DNA of 64,000 nt from Microcyclospora pomicola (Eukaryota > Ascomycota > Dothideomycetes > Capnodiales): contig NHNY01000006.1 in assembly GCA_002786065.1 (NCBI GenBank), positions 496,001-560,000 of the forward strand, read 5' to 3'. Below the pieces are notes generated by a model that saw only the letters and a list, made by a program, of their open reading frames with translations, searched no databases and was not told the DNA's origin. The first letter of the stretch is position 1. Each line of letters opens with the position of its first letter. The position numbers were made by a program, and so were the translations under genes. Positions 9,380 through 20,903 of the stretch are shown one piece after another.

Positions 9380-11560
9380 GCCTGGAACATTCAATTCTGT
9401 TGATCCGCAACGATTCATTGCGATGTGGCCAAAACCCTATCAACAAGCCCAATGACAACCAGAACAAAATCGGGCTGTATTTATTCCAACACCAGCAGAT
9501 AAGGCATCATGTACAATATCAAGTGAGACACACAGGCGCAATCCTGTGAAGAATCAGAGTTCCTGTCTGCAATTGAACGTACATCATGCAAGCCAACAAA
9601 TATCCTGAACGCACGATCCCTGAAGGTGCCGCATTGGATGGGCAATCTTGAGCTCTTATGGGTCAACAAGTAGGTTCGGCAAATGTACAGCTGTGGGGCT
9701 GTCTGCGAATGCGCTGGGTGGCAGGCGACTCATCATCATACCAAGAAGACGGCAAGCTACATTGCCAGCAGCTCTTGACGCATTCTAATCAATATACACA
9801 GGCGATGAGACTGCGCTAGAACCACATTCTGTGTAAGCAGCGTGTCTGTAACTTAAGCTTCCAGGCTTGTCAGTAGTGTGCCGATGTCTTTTAGCATGCA
9901 AGGGAACAGTGTCGCCTGCTAAATGGCAATGAATCAGCCAATATTCCCTCGTCTCATGCATTATGATCTTGCTTCACTTTACCTGCATACCTACGTAGCA
10001 GACAATGCGCTGCCCAGTGCATAGAAGTCAGTCTATGCCGTGCTCTTCTGAGTAGTATGAATGCCTATCAACGTAAATCAAAATTTGCTCTTTTTGTCAT
10101 ACAGTCAACGTTCACTGTAAAGCGCAGAGAGGCAATGATGATATTGCGGGAAGAGATGGAAGTTTGCACAGAGATTGTTGTGTTCTGCCAGAGTGGAGGT
10201 GTGAGTCCGAACTTTGGCGGAGGAGAACTGTCTAGAGAGCTTGACGTGTAGCGATCATTAGGGCTTAATTTGATTGATCTGACAGATTAGACAACCACAA
10301 CACAGCTTGTGGACCGTACAAGAACTAGCCATCTCTGGAAATTGCATATGTCCGGCTCGGACACCTTACTGTGTTTACCTCTCGATGCAAAGACAGCTTT
10401 GCTGTTGAGAGGTGCATCAAAGGTCCAGAGGATAGTCGTCCTTTGATGATGGAGAAACTTGGAAGACATTCAAACGCTACGGTCTTTGCTTCTTCTTCGC
10501 ACCAACTGACAGCCTGGTGTTCCTTGTCAAAAAAGCGCAGCTCGAGTTCCCAGGAACAGAGAATGTGTTCAAAGAGACTCGCGGGATTAGTTCTGTCGAG
10601 ATGTGAAAGCGCCCGCTGAACAAAATTTGATCACCTGCTCTTCTGCCATCCATCCTACCACACATTTAAGACCTAGATCCTTTCGTGGATTACGGTTTTC
10701 ATTTAATCTGCAGCTCCTCATATCCCTGACTACCTAGACTTTGCGGCGGTCGCAAACGCCTCACACATGTGGAGTTGCAATATTCGAGGTCGTTCATGCT
10801 GAGCATTCCTTCGACTCACATTTCACAATCGCTGTTGACAGACGCAATCATCTCGACATGGTATACATGCCAACCCAAAATGGTCCTCGCTCTTCACGGC
10901 TGGAGGTCAGGCAAGAACTGCTGCACTCTCCGACCAAAGGACGTGGGCTAGTCGTTCTCATGGGCCTTTTCTACCCGTAAACCTTTATGCCCTCGTCTAC
11001 AGAGTGTTCAAAGGCGCCATATATCTACCATGCAGCAGCTCAGTGGCAGCATGACGTGCATAGCCTTTCACGATCGGCGAACAGCTCACCGTCATTCGAG
11101 ATTTATCCCGCGTCACCGTGCCCATTTAGGGGTGGGGCGCACTACGATCCCAAATGTCAACCTTGCATTGTTGGGCTGACAAGACAACCAAGCGGTACAG
11201 GGTCGCTACGACATAACTCAGGGTGGTGGTGACTGTGATGGGTGCTGAGTTCCACCAAGGCCCAATTTGTCAACTCTCCGCTAGTCGTAGTCAATGCGTT
11301 CTTTATCGTCGGCCACTTCTTGCCACTACGACGCCGTGAAGGTTTTCGACGCCATGGACACGTTCGTGAAGCGTGTAACAGAGCCTACTATCGATGGTCA
11401 TCAAAAGTGGGCGTCGAAACGCCGCCTGAACGATCAGCTCATATACTCGATCTGCGTCTGACGATCACATGACTGTCCGTTCCTCCGTCGTCCCTTGTTT
11501 GACATTCTATGTCCAAGACAACACTTGCAGTAGTTCCACGCCGCCACTGAACCGACCTTC
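9380..11560. other. 2.2-kb intergenic region, no gene seen
   Basis: Only short unconvincing open frames on both strands. Some may belong to genes with very short exons that I could not resolve. Confidence 0.4.
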
Positions 11561-13971
11561 ATGATGGCCTCTATGCCACGCGGCGGCGGCTTGCGCCGTA
11601 ATGGCCGACAGCAGTCTTGCGAAGCTTGCCGCAAGATGAAGATCCGGTGCGATCATACCAGTCCCGTATGTGGCCGCTGTAGGTCAAAAAACCTGGATTG
11701 CGTCTACGAGGATGCGCCAATGACTACACGCTTTCGTTCTGCTCGTTTCGATGCCGCATCTGGGCGGGTTCGCAGCGTTGCCATGCCGCAAGAGGTAGAG
11801 CCGGCGAGCCAGAGAGGAGATGCCCAGGTCTCCAGTCCGGCTATCAAACCCACTGTCTCCATTTCGAACGGTATACCAGCTATCGAGCCCGCAGGAGCCG
11901 CTCCAGCTTCGGGTGGGGATGCCACGAGCGATTCCCTTACATCGACACCCGTCTGTGCTCTCTCTGATATCTCCAACCAGCAACCGTTCGATGTCGATAG
12001 TGGTTGGCTGGCTTCTCCTCAACATCGGTCATCAAATGCCAGCTCGGCCAGTCCACCTACAGCCACTCTAGGGGTGGACCGACAAAAGCTTATCTCTGGT
12101 CTGCAAGTGATTGAGTTTGTCCGACAACATCGTATTCTTCTCAGAAACTTGATGGACCACATCTATCGTGTGATGTGTATGCCAATCATTCCGAGCAAGA
12201 TCACGTCCTCAGCCGCTGAATCGTTGCTTTCGACATTTGAGAATGATGTTGGCCCAAATCTGAATGAGACTATTGTGCTGCGCATCTTCGAGGCTTCTCG
12301 TCATCCCATGCCGAGCACCAAACTGACGACTTCGGATGAGCTTCTTCAAGTGATCACTAACCAGAACTTAAGATGGGAAACCATTGGCAATATCCTGCTT
12401 CTGGCCACGTTGTGCCTCGTTGGCATACGAGCTGGAGATCTCGCGCAGATGGACCCCTTGAGACGAAGCAAAGAAGACCTGCTCGGACCATTCTACAACA
12501 TTACCGATTGCCTAGCGACGTCGGTCAACACATCCCCCATGATCGATGAACTTGGCGTGTGCTTGAGGTATAACCAACTCTTGGTCGCGTTTCAGCGTTA
12601 CGGAGACTCAAGTACGCAATCGTAATGAGCTTCGAAGTCGGTATCCTACTAATGGCGCCCAGGCCTGCTTTACCATACGAAGTTCCTGGAGCTCATCTCC
12701 ATGACTTACACGACAGGAATTCATCAAGACGCAGCTATGACCGAATCGGGAACTAGAAAATACTCCCATTATATGCACGAATGGCGCCGGCGATGCTTCG
12801 CGACAGTTTATGCCATGGACAAGACGGTTGCCGCCGCCCTCAACCGACCACCCTTGATGATGAGTCAGTACTGTACTTTGTACCCTCCTTTGGATCTTGA
12901 TGATGAGGACATCTCTGGCTCGGACTGGGAAACGCAGATACAGATGCTCGATCGGCACGGCTGGAGTACTGATAGGAGACATCGAGCAATCTCGTTCGTG
13001 AGGGTTCGGTGTATGCTTGCGACAGTTCGTGAGAAAGCCATGGAGCTGAAATTAGGTGTCAGCAAAGGTGAGAGATCTATGGGCAAAGCACGGTAAGTCA
13101 GTGGCGTTCCTAACGCTCCAGCACGAGGCTGATTGAGTCAATACAGGACTGTCCTGCAAGAACTCCAGTATATATGGGATACTTGTCCCAGCTATCTGAA
13201 ATACTCGCCTGCACTTTGGGACGCACCAAGGAATGGGCATTCCATCTGGTTCATTCTCTGCTTCTTCATCGAGTACCTATACTCAAGATTCTTGCTCCTC
13301 CATGTCAACACTGAAGAGGAGAGGCAGTCACCAGAGAGTGTGAAGCTGCTTTTGACCGCTGCCAAAGAAGTTTTGTCGGCGATATTGATCTTCACCGAGC
13401 AGCGTAAACATCTGAAGGAGATAAGAGAATCTCCAACTCTAATCAGCTTCACAGTTCATCCCGTATGGTCTGCCATGCGCTGAGTATCTCGCCAAAGATC
13501 TGCAAAAATGGCAGTCTTCCTTCACACAAAATCACAGCTCCGGCCAATCGCGTTTGCCTCGGGCGGAAATCATCAGAACCCTCACCGCGTACGTGAGATG
13601 TCCTCTACCTTTACGCCGTGTAGTATACGAATTCTAGATATGTATGGTGTCTTTCTTGGTTTCCCCCCTCGGGTGGTAAAAGCGCCGACGTGTGCAAAGA
13701 AGTGCAGCCCCGCTTGACGAAGATACTCGATCAGATCATTGATCAGCCGGTCATGAACGTCGGCAGCAGTACCGGCGGTGCTACTAGCAGCACCCGTACG
13801 ATTCAGGATCAGAACAATTTCTCGGCTGCACAAGACATGAACATGACCAGTCTAACACTGGACCCGACCAATGATATCCTGAATCACAACTTCGACCTGG
13901 ACATGGCCATGAGCATGAATGCAGGAATGCACTGGGACTCGCAGTTTGACCTCTCCACATCGTCGTTATGA
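11561..13971 (+). CDS. Zn2Cys6 fungal transcription factor, possible frameshift
   Basis: The N-terminus has a Zn2Cys6 binuclear cluster (CEACRKMKIRC then CGRCRSKNLDC, about residues 20-46) preceded by basic residues, so it binds DNA in the nucleus. The middle and C-terminal parts resemble the fungal transcription-factor regulatory region (for example LLYHTKFLELISM and LPCAEYLAKDL). Exons: 11561-12611, 12663-13092, 13147 to about 13450, then about 13455-13588 and 13638-13971, about 750 aa. Between exon 3 and the FIPYGLPCAEYL segment the frame shifts by +1 near 13445-13455 and no good intron fits: the only phase-correct candidate, 13404-13446, is 43 bp and would remove residues that align well with the family. 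The gene may carry a one-base frameshift, or the assembly an error. The target genes are unknown; the P450 and MDR enzyme nearby are candidates. Confidence 0.85.
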
Positions 13972-14575
13972 GAAACGTGGGGGCCGGCGAGAGGCCAATC
14001 GGTCCAGTCGCGCGAGGCGGCGGCACAGTACGAGGGCGCTTTCACGATAATGTTTTTATATGCGACGAACACGGCTACATGATTCGCGATGGTTTTCCTG
14101 CGTTCACTGACGATACGCGATAGATGTTTTTCCAAATTGGTACTCGGCTACCAGATTATGAGGTAGAAGGATGAAAGGTGATCGACAAAGATTCATGATT
14201 AGACGAAGCTTACCTGGTTTGATAGGTTGTTGCGTGCATTAGATTGAGGTCGGCGCTCTACATGGCATGTACTTTACTTTACCAAATCTCCATTATTTGC
14301 ATTCGGAATTGAAGTGCTCGAAGCGATCTTCGTATGTCCCGGAGTGTTTGTGCATGCGCCAAGTCAACTCGATCTGATGCCGTGAAGATTGCATAAGAAC
14401 AGAATAATTCGATTATGCGGTGGGTATCGAATGCAAGGAAACTACAGGTCACGGTGTTAAGCACTTTCCGCAGGATGCCCGTGTGGTGAAAATCCTCGGT
14501 GAGTTGGGCCTATACCTATCCTCTCAATTCTAGCTAAGCAACGTGAACATGGCAGGTATTTGAAGAGGTCTATCT
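13972..14575. other. Intergenic between convergent genes, nothing seen
   Basis: Lies between the 3' ends of the regulator and the MDR gene. No gene or RNA signal seen. Confidence 0.5.
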
Positions 14576-15655
14576 TCACGCCTTCGGATCGACCTCGATG
14601 ATGATCTTACCCTTGGTACGGCCGGTCTTGAGCTTCTCGAAAGCCTTCGCGGCATCTGCGAAGGGGAACTTCGAATCGATAACCGGCTTGATCTGTCCGC
14701 TCTGCATCCACTTACCCAGCTGGATCAGCTCTTCTTCCTTGGGCGTACACATCAGCGCCACCTGCTTTCTCTTGCCGCCGCCCAGGAATGAGGGACAGAG
14801 CATTCGCGCGAACATGGCGCCGAAGCTGGCGAAGGAGAAGTCGAGACCGACCACGACGAATGTCGCCTGCTTGGTGGTGTACTCGTGGGCCTTCCAGTAG
14901 AACTCGAGCTTGTCGCCCACGTTATCCACGACATGATCGTAATTGATCCCGCTGCCGATCAGCGTGTCGATGACGTTCTCTTTGTGGTAATCGATGACCT
15001 GATCCGCGCCCAAGCTCTTGCACAGCTCGACGTTGGCGGTCGAGCAGGTGGTGGTCACGAAGCAGCCTTTTGCCTTAGCGATCTGGATGCCGAACACACC
15101 GGTGCCACCGCTTCCGCCATTGATGAACACTTTGCTGCCTACCTCGATCCACGGCACCATGGACTGGTACGCGGTCGCGCCTGCGGTCCAGATGAGGCTG
15201 GCATTGACAGGGTCTACGCCTTCGGGGAGAGGGACGACGTTCGTCTTCCCTGCAACGGTGTATTCGGCGAGCGCAGCTCCTGACATGGGGCTGAAGCCGG
15301 CACCTCCGAAGACGAGTTGGCCAGCCTGTAGTGCGGACCCTTTCGCTGGAATGGCGATTCGGCCAACAATATCGGAGCTGGGGATCACGGGCTTCTTGAG
15401 TGCGAATCTGAACATCATGCCGGACTCAATGCCCTTGTAGTCAACTGTTGAAGTTGTTAGCGCTTATACGTGGTCCTGCAGTGTCGAGAAGCTCGTACTT
15501 GGATTGATGGCGACCGCAATGGTTTGTATCAGGTGCTGATCGTGCTTTGGTTCTGGCATTGGCGCAGTCTCAATGTGGAGATTCTTCTCGATACCCCCAG
15601 CATTCGAGCTCAATTGCGCGGCACGCACCGTTGGGGGAAGTGAAGGAGCACCCAT
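14576..15655 (-). CDS. MDR-family (quinone oxidoreductase-like) NAD(P)H-dependent oxidoreductase
   Basis: Two exons, 15655-15499 and 15444-14576, joined by a 54-bp intron; 341 aa. The start is the ATG at 15655 (MGAPSLPPTV); an upstream in-frame extension to 15916 looks less natural. The GroES-like N-terminal half is followed by the Rossmann motif GGSGGTGVFGIQIAK (about residues 155-170) and a C-terminal substrate part ending GRTKGKIIIEV, all standard for zinc-independent medium-chain dehydrogenases/reductases. Likely cytosolic, reducing a quinone or enone with NADPH; the substrate is unknown. Enzymes of this group also act as trans-enoyl reductases in metabolite clusters, but no synthase is present here. 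Confidence 0.85.
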
Positions 15656-16753
15656 GATTGCTGTTGTGGTGTTGTTGACGCTGAAGCGAGTGACTACAAA
15701 CTGTGACTGAGGAATTGGATCGGCAGAAGAAGACAGCGTATGATAGTTGTCTATTCTAGAGCTGCCATGTTTCTTTTCAAGTGGTGAAGCTGTTGCTTGT
15801 GCATGGTTAACATGCATGTGATCCGGACTCGAATTGCCCGATCGGGTAGGTAGAGTCCGGCGTCCAACCCCCAGACGCATAATCAGGAACTGGAAAGGAG
15901 GACAATTGCACCACATGTAGGTATTATCGATGGCAGATGCTGGAAATCATTTAGCTGCCATTTGTAGCTGTTTACAAATGATGTAGAAGGTCTCATAACG
16001 CTGATGCGTGAATGTTCGATCAATCTGAGGCACGGTTTGACGCATTTCAAAGCAGCCTTTTCCCATGGATTTGCTGCTGCACCGCCGCAGCCATCTTTTA
16101 ATGATTGCTTCATTGACTTCCATGAAATGTATCACTCATATAGAGTCATGCTTCGGATTGTAGCTCCCCCAGTCCGTAGCAATAATCGTGTCCGACTTCA
16201 TTCGCAGGGTAGTGACGCTGCAATTATAGCACCTCCAGCGAGTTAGCAGGACTACCTTGGTCTGACGCCTCCGGCTCTAATTCAAGATACCATGAGCTAT
16301 AAGGTCCGTGCCGAGCCCGTAGCGCGTCTAGCATTGTGGCTATAAGTGGTGATGTTTCACCGGCCCATGGACATGATGACCTGATCGCAAAGTATCTACC
16401 TACATAAAGGCAGAAAATAATGCCGTATCAACTTTCGAGAGACTCTCATCGCTTCCATCGACTCCGAGTGCTCCAGACATCCACATCAGCCAACGTTTCT
16501 GGCTTCGCCTTTCGTACTCCATCTATTCACCATCTGCGGAGAGTCAGCCTTTCCACCGCAGTGCCAGACTTATAACAGATACTACTGAACTACAAGTCAT
16601 AACAGAGAGTCATAAGAAGTGAGTTCTGCGTAAAGAGATTCACTGCAACGTAGCTCAAATCACGAAGAAGATAGCGAGCTTGTATACGCCCGCGCGCTTC
16701 ACAAAGTCGTGTCCTCGAAAGGCATTACTGTCTTCGTGAAGATATTGATTCAC
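15656..16753. other. Intergenic, no gene seen
   Basis: Promoter of the MDR gene at the left. The remainder has only short open frames without supporting signals. Confidence 0.45.
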
Positions 16754-17521
16754 TCACCCCAGATATCCAAGCTTCACAACCTCTGGACACTCGGCCATAT
16801 CCTCGTAGAACTGCCCGCCAGCTTCTTCGAGCACGCGGCAGACGCCTTCCATATCTGCTTGCTGAGGCAGCTTTCGGGCAGTCTCGAATAGGTGCGACAT
16901 CATCTCCTCAGCCGCTAATTCTTCTTCATTCGACCAATCATCATGGTGTGGGTAGTCGGTTGGCAGTGCTCGGAGGATCCAGACCCCACCGTTCGCAGGC
17001 CATCCGAACAGCTGTTTCAGCTCCGGCATAGTGGCCTCTTGTGAGATGCTATCGGGCTCAGACCGCGCCGCAAAGGCACCGCAGAGGAGCATCCGTAGGC
17101 AATGGGCTTGTTCCTCCGCTTCAGCATCTTCGTCATTAGATGCTGCCGGGCGTAACACGACCTCGCCGCCGGTGAACATTCGATACTTGTTAATCTCGCC
17201 TTTGCGTGATCGGGTACGCCAATCGGCACCCATGATGTAGGTAACGTATGCAGGAACATGGCCTCGTAAGAACAAAAGTGAAGGCCCCCTGTTGCCGAAA
17301 TGACTGAAGGACTCATGCACTCCAGGCGGGAGAACACCATTCTTTGGAAAGCCAAAGATCTGGATGTTGGTGTTGTTGGTCACTCGCAGACGGACATCTG
17401 GATCGGGCCTTGACCATGCCCGACAGCTGACCTGGTGCAGATCAGGTTTAGAGCTACTCGGAGCTGGTGTACTGCTGGTAAGATTCGTAAAGCCTAGCAG
17501 GGATGCGATATAATGAAGCAT
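16754..17521 (-). CDS. Hypothetical fungal protein
   Basis: An open frame of 255 aa from the ATG at 17521 (MLHYIASLLGF), or 268 aa from 17560. Upstream of 17521 there is a GTACAT, a CTAAC and an AAG that could be an intron end, so the 5' structure is uncertain. No domain recognised. The sequence is protein-like: a hydrophobic start, a central block with GFPKNGVLPPGVHE, an acidic stretch (about residues 145-155) and an ordered C-terminus with AEEMMSHLFETARKL. It is not a shadow of a gene on the other strand. Cytosolic location is assumed because no clear signal peptide is visible. Confidence 0.6.
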   Translation of the reverse strand: MLHYIASLLGFTNLTSSTPAPSSSKPDLHQVSCRAWSRPDPDVRLRVTNNTNIQIFGFPKNGVLPPGVHESFSHFGNRGPSLLFLRGHVPAYVTYIMGADWRTRSRKGEINKYRMFTGGEVVLRPAASNDEDAEAEEQAHCLRMLLCGAFAARSEPDSISQEATMPELKQLFGWPANGGVWILRALPTDYPHHDDWSNEEELAAEEMMSHLFETARKLPQQADMEGVCRVLEEAGGQFYEDMAECPEVVKLGYLG

Positions 17522-18514
17522 CTTATCGTGTGTTAGTGACCTAGTCCAATGGTCCCTCATGTACCTGGGAATGGTGGGTAACGTGTATCCGTATCCAGGC
17601 GGGTGAGGTGGCACAGTTGCGGACTAGGCAGACTTGCGCAGCAAAGAGGTAGTCCGTGGGGATTGCTAGGCGTCATAAGTCGTGTAGGTGGTGAGTAAAA
17701 TCATTCCAACATAGTGAAACATAAGAATCAGAAATCGTGAAACATCCTCACGCTTTCTTCTCTTCTCCCAATGCTCCGAAATATTGTGGCTTTTGGTTTC
17801 CAGTCATTCGACAAACCCGCCATAACACCGATGTAGCTTCGATACAATGGAAATATGGCACAACCAGTGAAAGTGAACAGCGAAGATAGATAAACGCAGA
17901 CTTAGAACTCTAGCTTGGATACTGGGTAGCACATGAGGTCCAACTCCCGCAGTATTCGTCTCCACTATGCGCGCCGTCGCCAAAGCTCGGACTGTCAGTA
18001 TGGTGGAGCTTGACGAAGTTGCTGCTGATGGAAACGGACTCCTAGCGAACCTGCCCCTTGCTGCTCGAGCAAGAAAGGCCAAACGATAGTGTCATGATTG
18101 CTATGGGTCAGTTGTGTATGTTGCATGCACACATGAGCGAATGTATTTCGCATCCCGTATAGGAGCGTGAGGTTTTGCCTAACACACGGGACTCTTTGCG
18201 GAACAAGGTGAACGGTTGATCTCTAGGGTACATCATCTACGAATGCGTATAGCTGATACCTCTGGTGTACGAGAAAAATTTGTTCGATTGGACATGATCC
18301 TTTCCGTTCGCCAACCATTCCATCGTGAAGAACTTGAGCCATAGATTCACATGTGCCCATCAAACGCCATTGACCAATTCGACATATATTGCCCAACGAC
18401 ATATCGAGAATGTGAGCAGCCTATGTGTTTCTACTATGGGCGATACGCTTATGAGATGAACGACCTGCAAATCGTTAGAATCAAGCAACAAAGCTGCAGG
18501 TGGAGCTGTTCGAC
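17522..18514. other. Intergenic, nothing clear
   Basis: A 92-codon minus-strand frame (17804-18082) has an Ala/Arg-rich start but no other support. Confidence 0.45.
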
Positions 18515-18990
18515 TCACCAAGAAACGTCAAAGCGGCTGTAAGCGGCGTTGTTGGTCAATTGGTTCCAGGCAGCGACGGACAGGTCGAGGTCACCCTCAG
18601 CGCAGCCCTCGCAGTCGTCAACAACAGTGACAGTCACGGTGTTGCCCTCTCCGCCGACACTCTGGTCCTGGTAAGGTCCGGTGTTGGTGACCTGGATCTG
18701 GCGGCCACAGTAGGGGCTGTTATTGCCCTGACCTTGCATGAAAACATCGCTGATAGCAACAGCGAAGTCGGAGTCGGAGTAGGATGTGCCGCATGAGCCA
18801 AGTTCACCCGATCCGGTCGGGTTGACCGTGGCCGTGCCAGACTCACTACCGATCGATCAGCTTGCAGCTTCCAAGCAGAGCCCAAGAGTTTGACTTACGA
18901 TTGACGCTTGCCAAAGAAGTTGGATATGGGGCCGCAGTTGGCAACAGTGACGGCTGCAAGGAGCACAAGGGCGGAAGAGCGAGAAAGCAT
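18515..18990 (-). CDS. Secreted double-psi beta-barrel (RlpA/Barwin-like) protein
   Basis: Two exons, 18990-18899 and 18845-18515, intron 53 bp; 140 aa. Residues 1-20 (MLSRSSALVLLAAVTVANCG) are a signal peptide, followed by a KR site at about residues 28-29 that may be cleaved by a Kex2-type protease. The mature part has the DPBB pattern: LGSCGTSYSDSDFAVAIS, CGRQIQV, VTVTVVDDCEGCAEGDLDLS, then the AWNQL helix. Relatives include small expansin-like or Asp f 7-like secreted proteins that bind wall or plant polysaccharides, usually without known catalysis. Four Cys are kept in the barrel. A TATA-like box lies about 110 bp upstream. Confidence 0.88.
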
Positions 18991-19955
18991 CTTGAGTAAA
19001 GTATTGAAGGAGTGACAAGAAAAGTGATTGAAGTGTGTTTGTATGAATGTAATGGAAGCGTGTTGCTGTGAACTCCATGACATTCATGACCAACGACTTG
19101 CCTTATATATTGATGTCTTAAATGTATCATTGTTACCTCGCTTTCCGGTCATGTTTCGTGGACAACAATCATGTCGTGTGGTAGAGAGTGTTTGCAGAAT
19201 ACTAACTCCAACAGGTCTTTGAAGATGGTGGACCAAGCGGAGACCGAACAGGATGATGAAACCAAGAGTCAATGCTACCGTAATCACCCACTACGTACCT
19301 CATGGGACAGTCGAAAACTCTCCTTTGTGGCATTCGAAGGATCTTGTAACCTCAGACGCAGTCTGAGAGTGGTAGCAGGATCATACATCCATCCATCGAG
19401 GCAGGAATTGGGGGATTGACAAGGCCAATACATCGCTGGAACTCGCAGCACGTGCAAGTGGCGGATGTTACCAACAGTCCCGATGATGAGGCGAAAGCTC
19501 GTATTGGACTTGGACGACGATTACCAGGAGTCAGAAGCATGATGATGTTGTCAGAGAGCAGTTTTTTCGTGGATGAAGCCGTCCAACGCATTGCTATACG
19601 TAACCTGACCGTGGCTAAGTGCCAATAGGTATCGTGGGTAGCAGGTGCAGCAGAACAACAATATAGGCTGCAATACTTCTCCGATGATACAATATAGTAA
19701 TCTCCGGGTACATGGAAGTCGGTGTGACATGGATCGAAGTGGTGGGTGGTACGCATTAGGAGCTGCGAGTGGAAGGACGACTTGCGTAATGCAGACGATC
19801 CGCCGAGGCAGGCATTCGGAAAGGGTTCGATCTGATAAGAATTATCTGATGCGCAATTTAAGTTCATAAAGCTTATATCGCTGAGCATCCCCCATCACTT
19901 CGTCATCTGGTCCACTGATCGTCTCTTACTTCCCAGACCACTCGAAGCATCTCCG
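18991..19955. other. Intergenic with promoter of the DPBB gene
   Basis: Contains the TATA-like box at 19101-19110. A 178-codon minus-strand frame (19352-19888) shows no domain and is not called. Confidence 0.45.
19101..19110 (-). promoter_or_regulatory. TATA-like box of the DPBB gene
   Basis: Minus strand ATATATAAGG, about 110 nt upstream of the start codon, in the usual place for strongly expressed fungal secretory genes. Confidence 0.5.
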
Positions 19956-20316
19956 CTACTGCGGTGGGTCGGCAGGCACCGGAGCACACACCAGGCCGGT
20001 ACTGTTGGTCGAATCTCCAGCTAAGCAGCACTGCGCAGTCAGGTCAACGGATGCGCACGATGTGCGGAATGCCAACGCCGAGGTGGTGTTGCCAGCTATT
20101 GATACCATGTCAGCGATCTTGTACAATGTCCGATGGCTGATGGCCAGGCTCACGGGTCTTGCAAGAGCTGGCAAGAATTTCATCTCCGCTCTCTGGACAG
20201 CACAATGCAGCAGAGCCGTCGTGGAAGCATGGACGGTCAGATTGACGTGTGTTGAGTCTCGGAGCTGCAGCAACAAATGCTGAGATGCCAATGGCGAGGA
20301 TTGCGCTGTACTTCAT
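19956..20316 (-). CDS. Class II hydrophobin
   Basis: Two exons, 20316-20154 and 20095-19956, intron 58 bp (GTGAGC...ATAG); 100 aa. Signal peptide MKYSAILAIGISAFVAAA, then a short propeptide ending in R. Eight Cys follow the hydrophobin order C-CC-C-C-CC-C: spacing 8, 11, 15, 8, 12. The CKTP after Cys4 is made only when the intron is removed and is typical of class II members, which fixes the splice sites. The last spacing (12) is longer than the common 10 and the first (8) slightly shorter. The protein should be secreted and assemble as an amphipathic film on hyphae or spores. A TATA-like box lies about 100 bp upstream. Confidence 0.88.
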
Positions 20317-20903
20317 GGTGGCTGAGTAATCGATGCGACGATGCGACGATTTGTTGACTGAGGTTGATTGTATTGTGTTCTGCGAGTGTTGCAAGTGTTG
20401 AGAACACCCGACTCTTATATATTCGTCGTCACTCGACCCTGCAAATGATCTTCACGCAAGCCCCAGGATGGTCGAACTTTCCAATGCTGGACCTGGATTG
20501 AGTGCCGACATCTCCGCTTATCAGATCGAGAAACCTGTTCAAACAGCGATTGGACTCCCGTCCGATGGATCAACAGTAGACGCAACGGGCTTCCCTGGAT
20601 CTGATAAGATCAAGCGTGCTGCTAAGGGCAATGCGATCTACAACGGAACCCGTACTTCTACACTCGTACAGGGGCTAGCCTCACATCATTACAAGTCGAC
20701 TTTTCATGGTGCACTCAAGGCTTCTGATCTTCTTATCTCTTGCCTCCGACTTCGGACTACCATCAGTGATCATCGGCAGCACCGCCGAAGCAAACGGGAA
20801 AACCGGTTGTATACGCTACTTTGAGCAGCCTCGTCTCCAAAAGGATAGGACTGCTATCCATCATGTGATGACACCAACCTCTTCATACAAGATGTGTGGC
20901 ACA
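20317..20903. other. Intergenic between hydrophobin and chitinase, nothing else seen
   Basis: Contains the hydrophobin promoter. Frames at 20468-20824 and 20706-21092 on the plus strand are not supported. Confidence 0.5.
20413..20422 (-). promoter_or_regulatory. TATA-like box of the hydrophobin gene
   Basis: Minus strand AATATATAAG, about 100 nt upstream of the ATG at 20316. Confidence 0.5.

Noticed and set aside
15656-15916. Upstream extension of the MDR gene
   Set aside because: The extension has no family match and the ATG at 15655 gives a normal length.
19352-19888. 178-codon minus-strand frame
   Set aside because: Unlike any protein known to me, with competing frames on the other strand.
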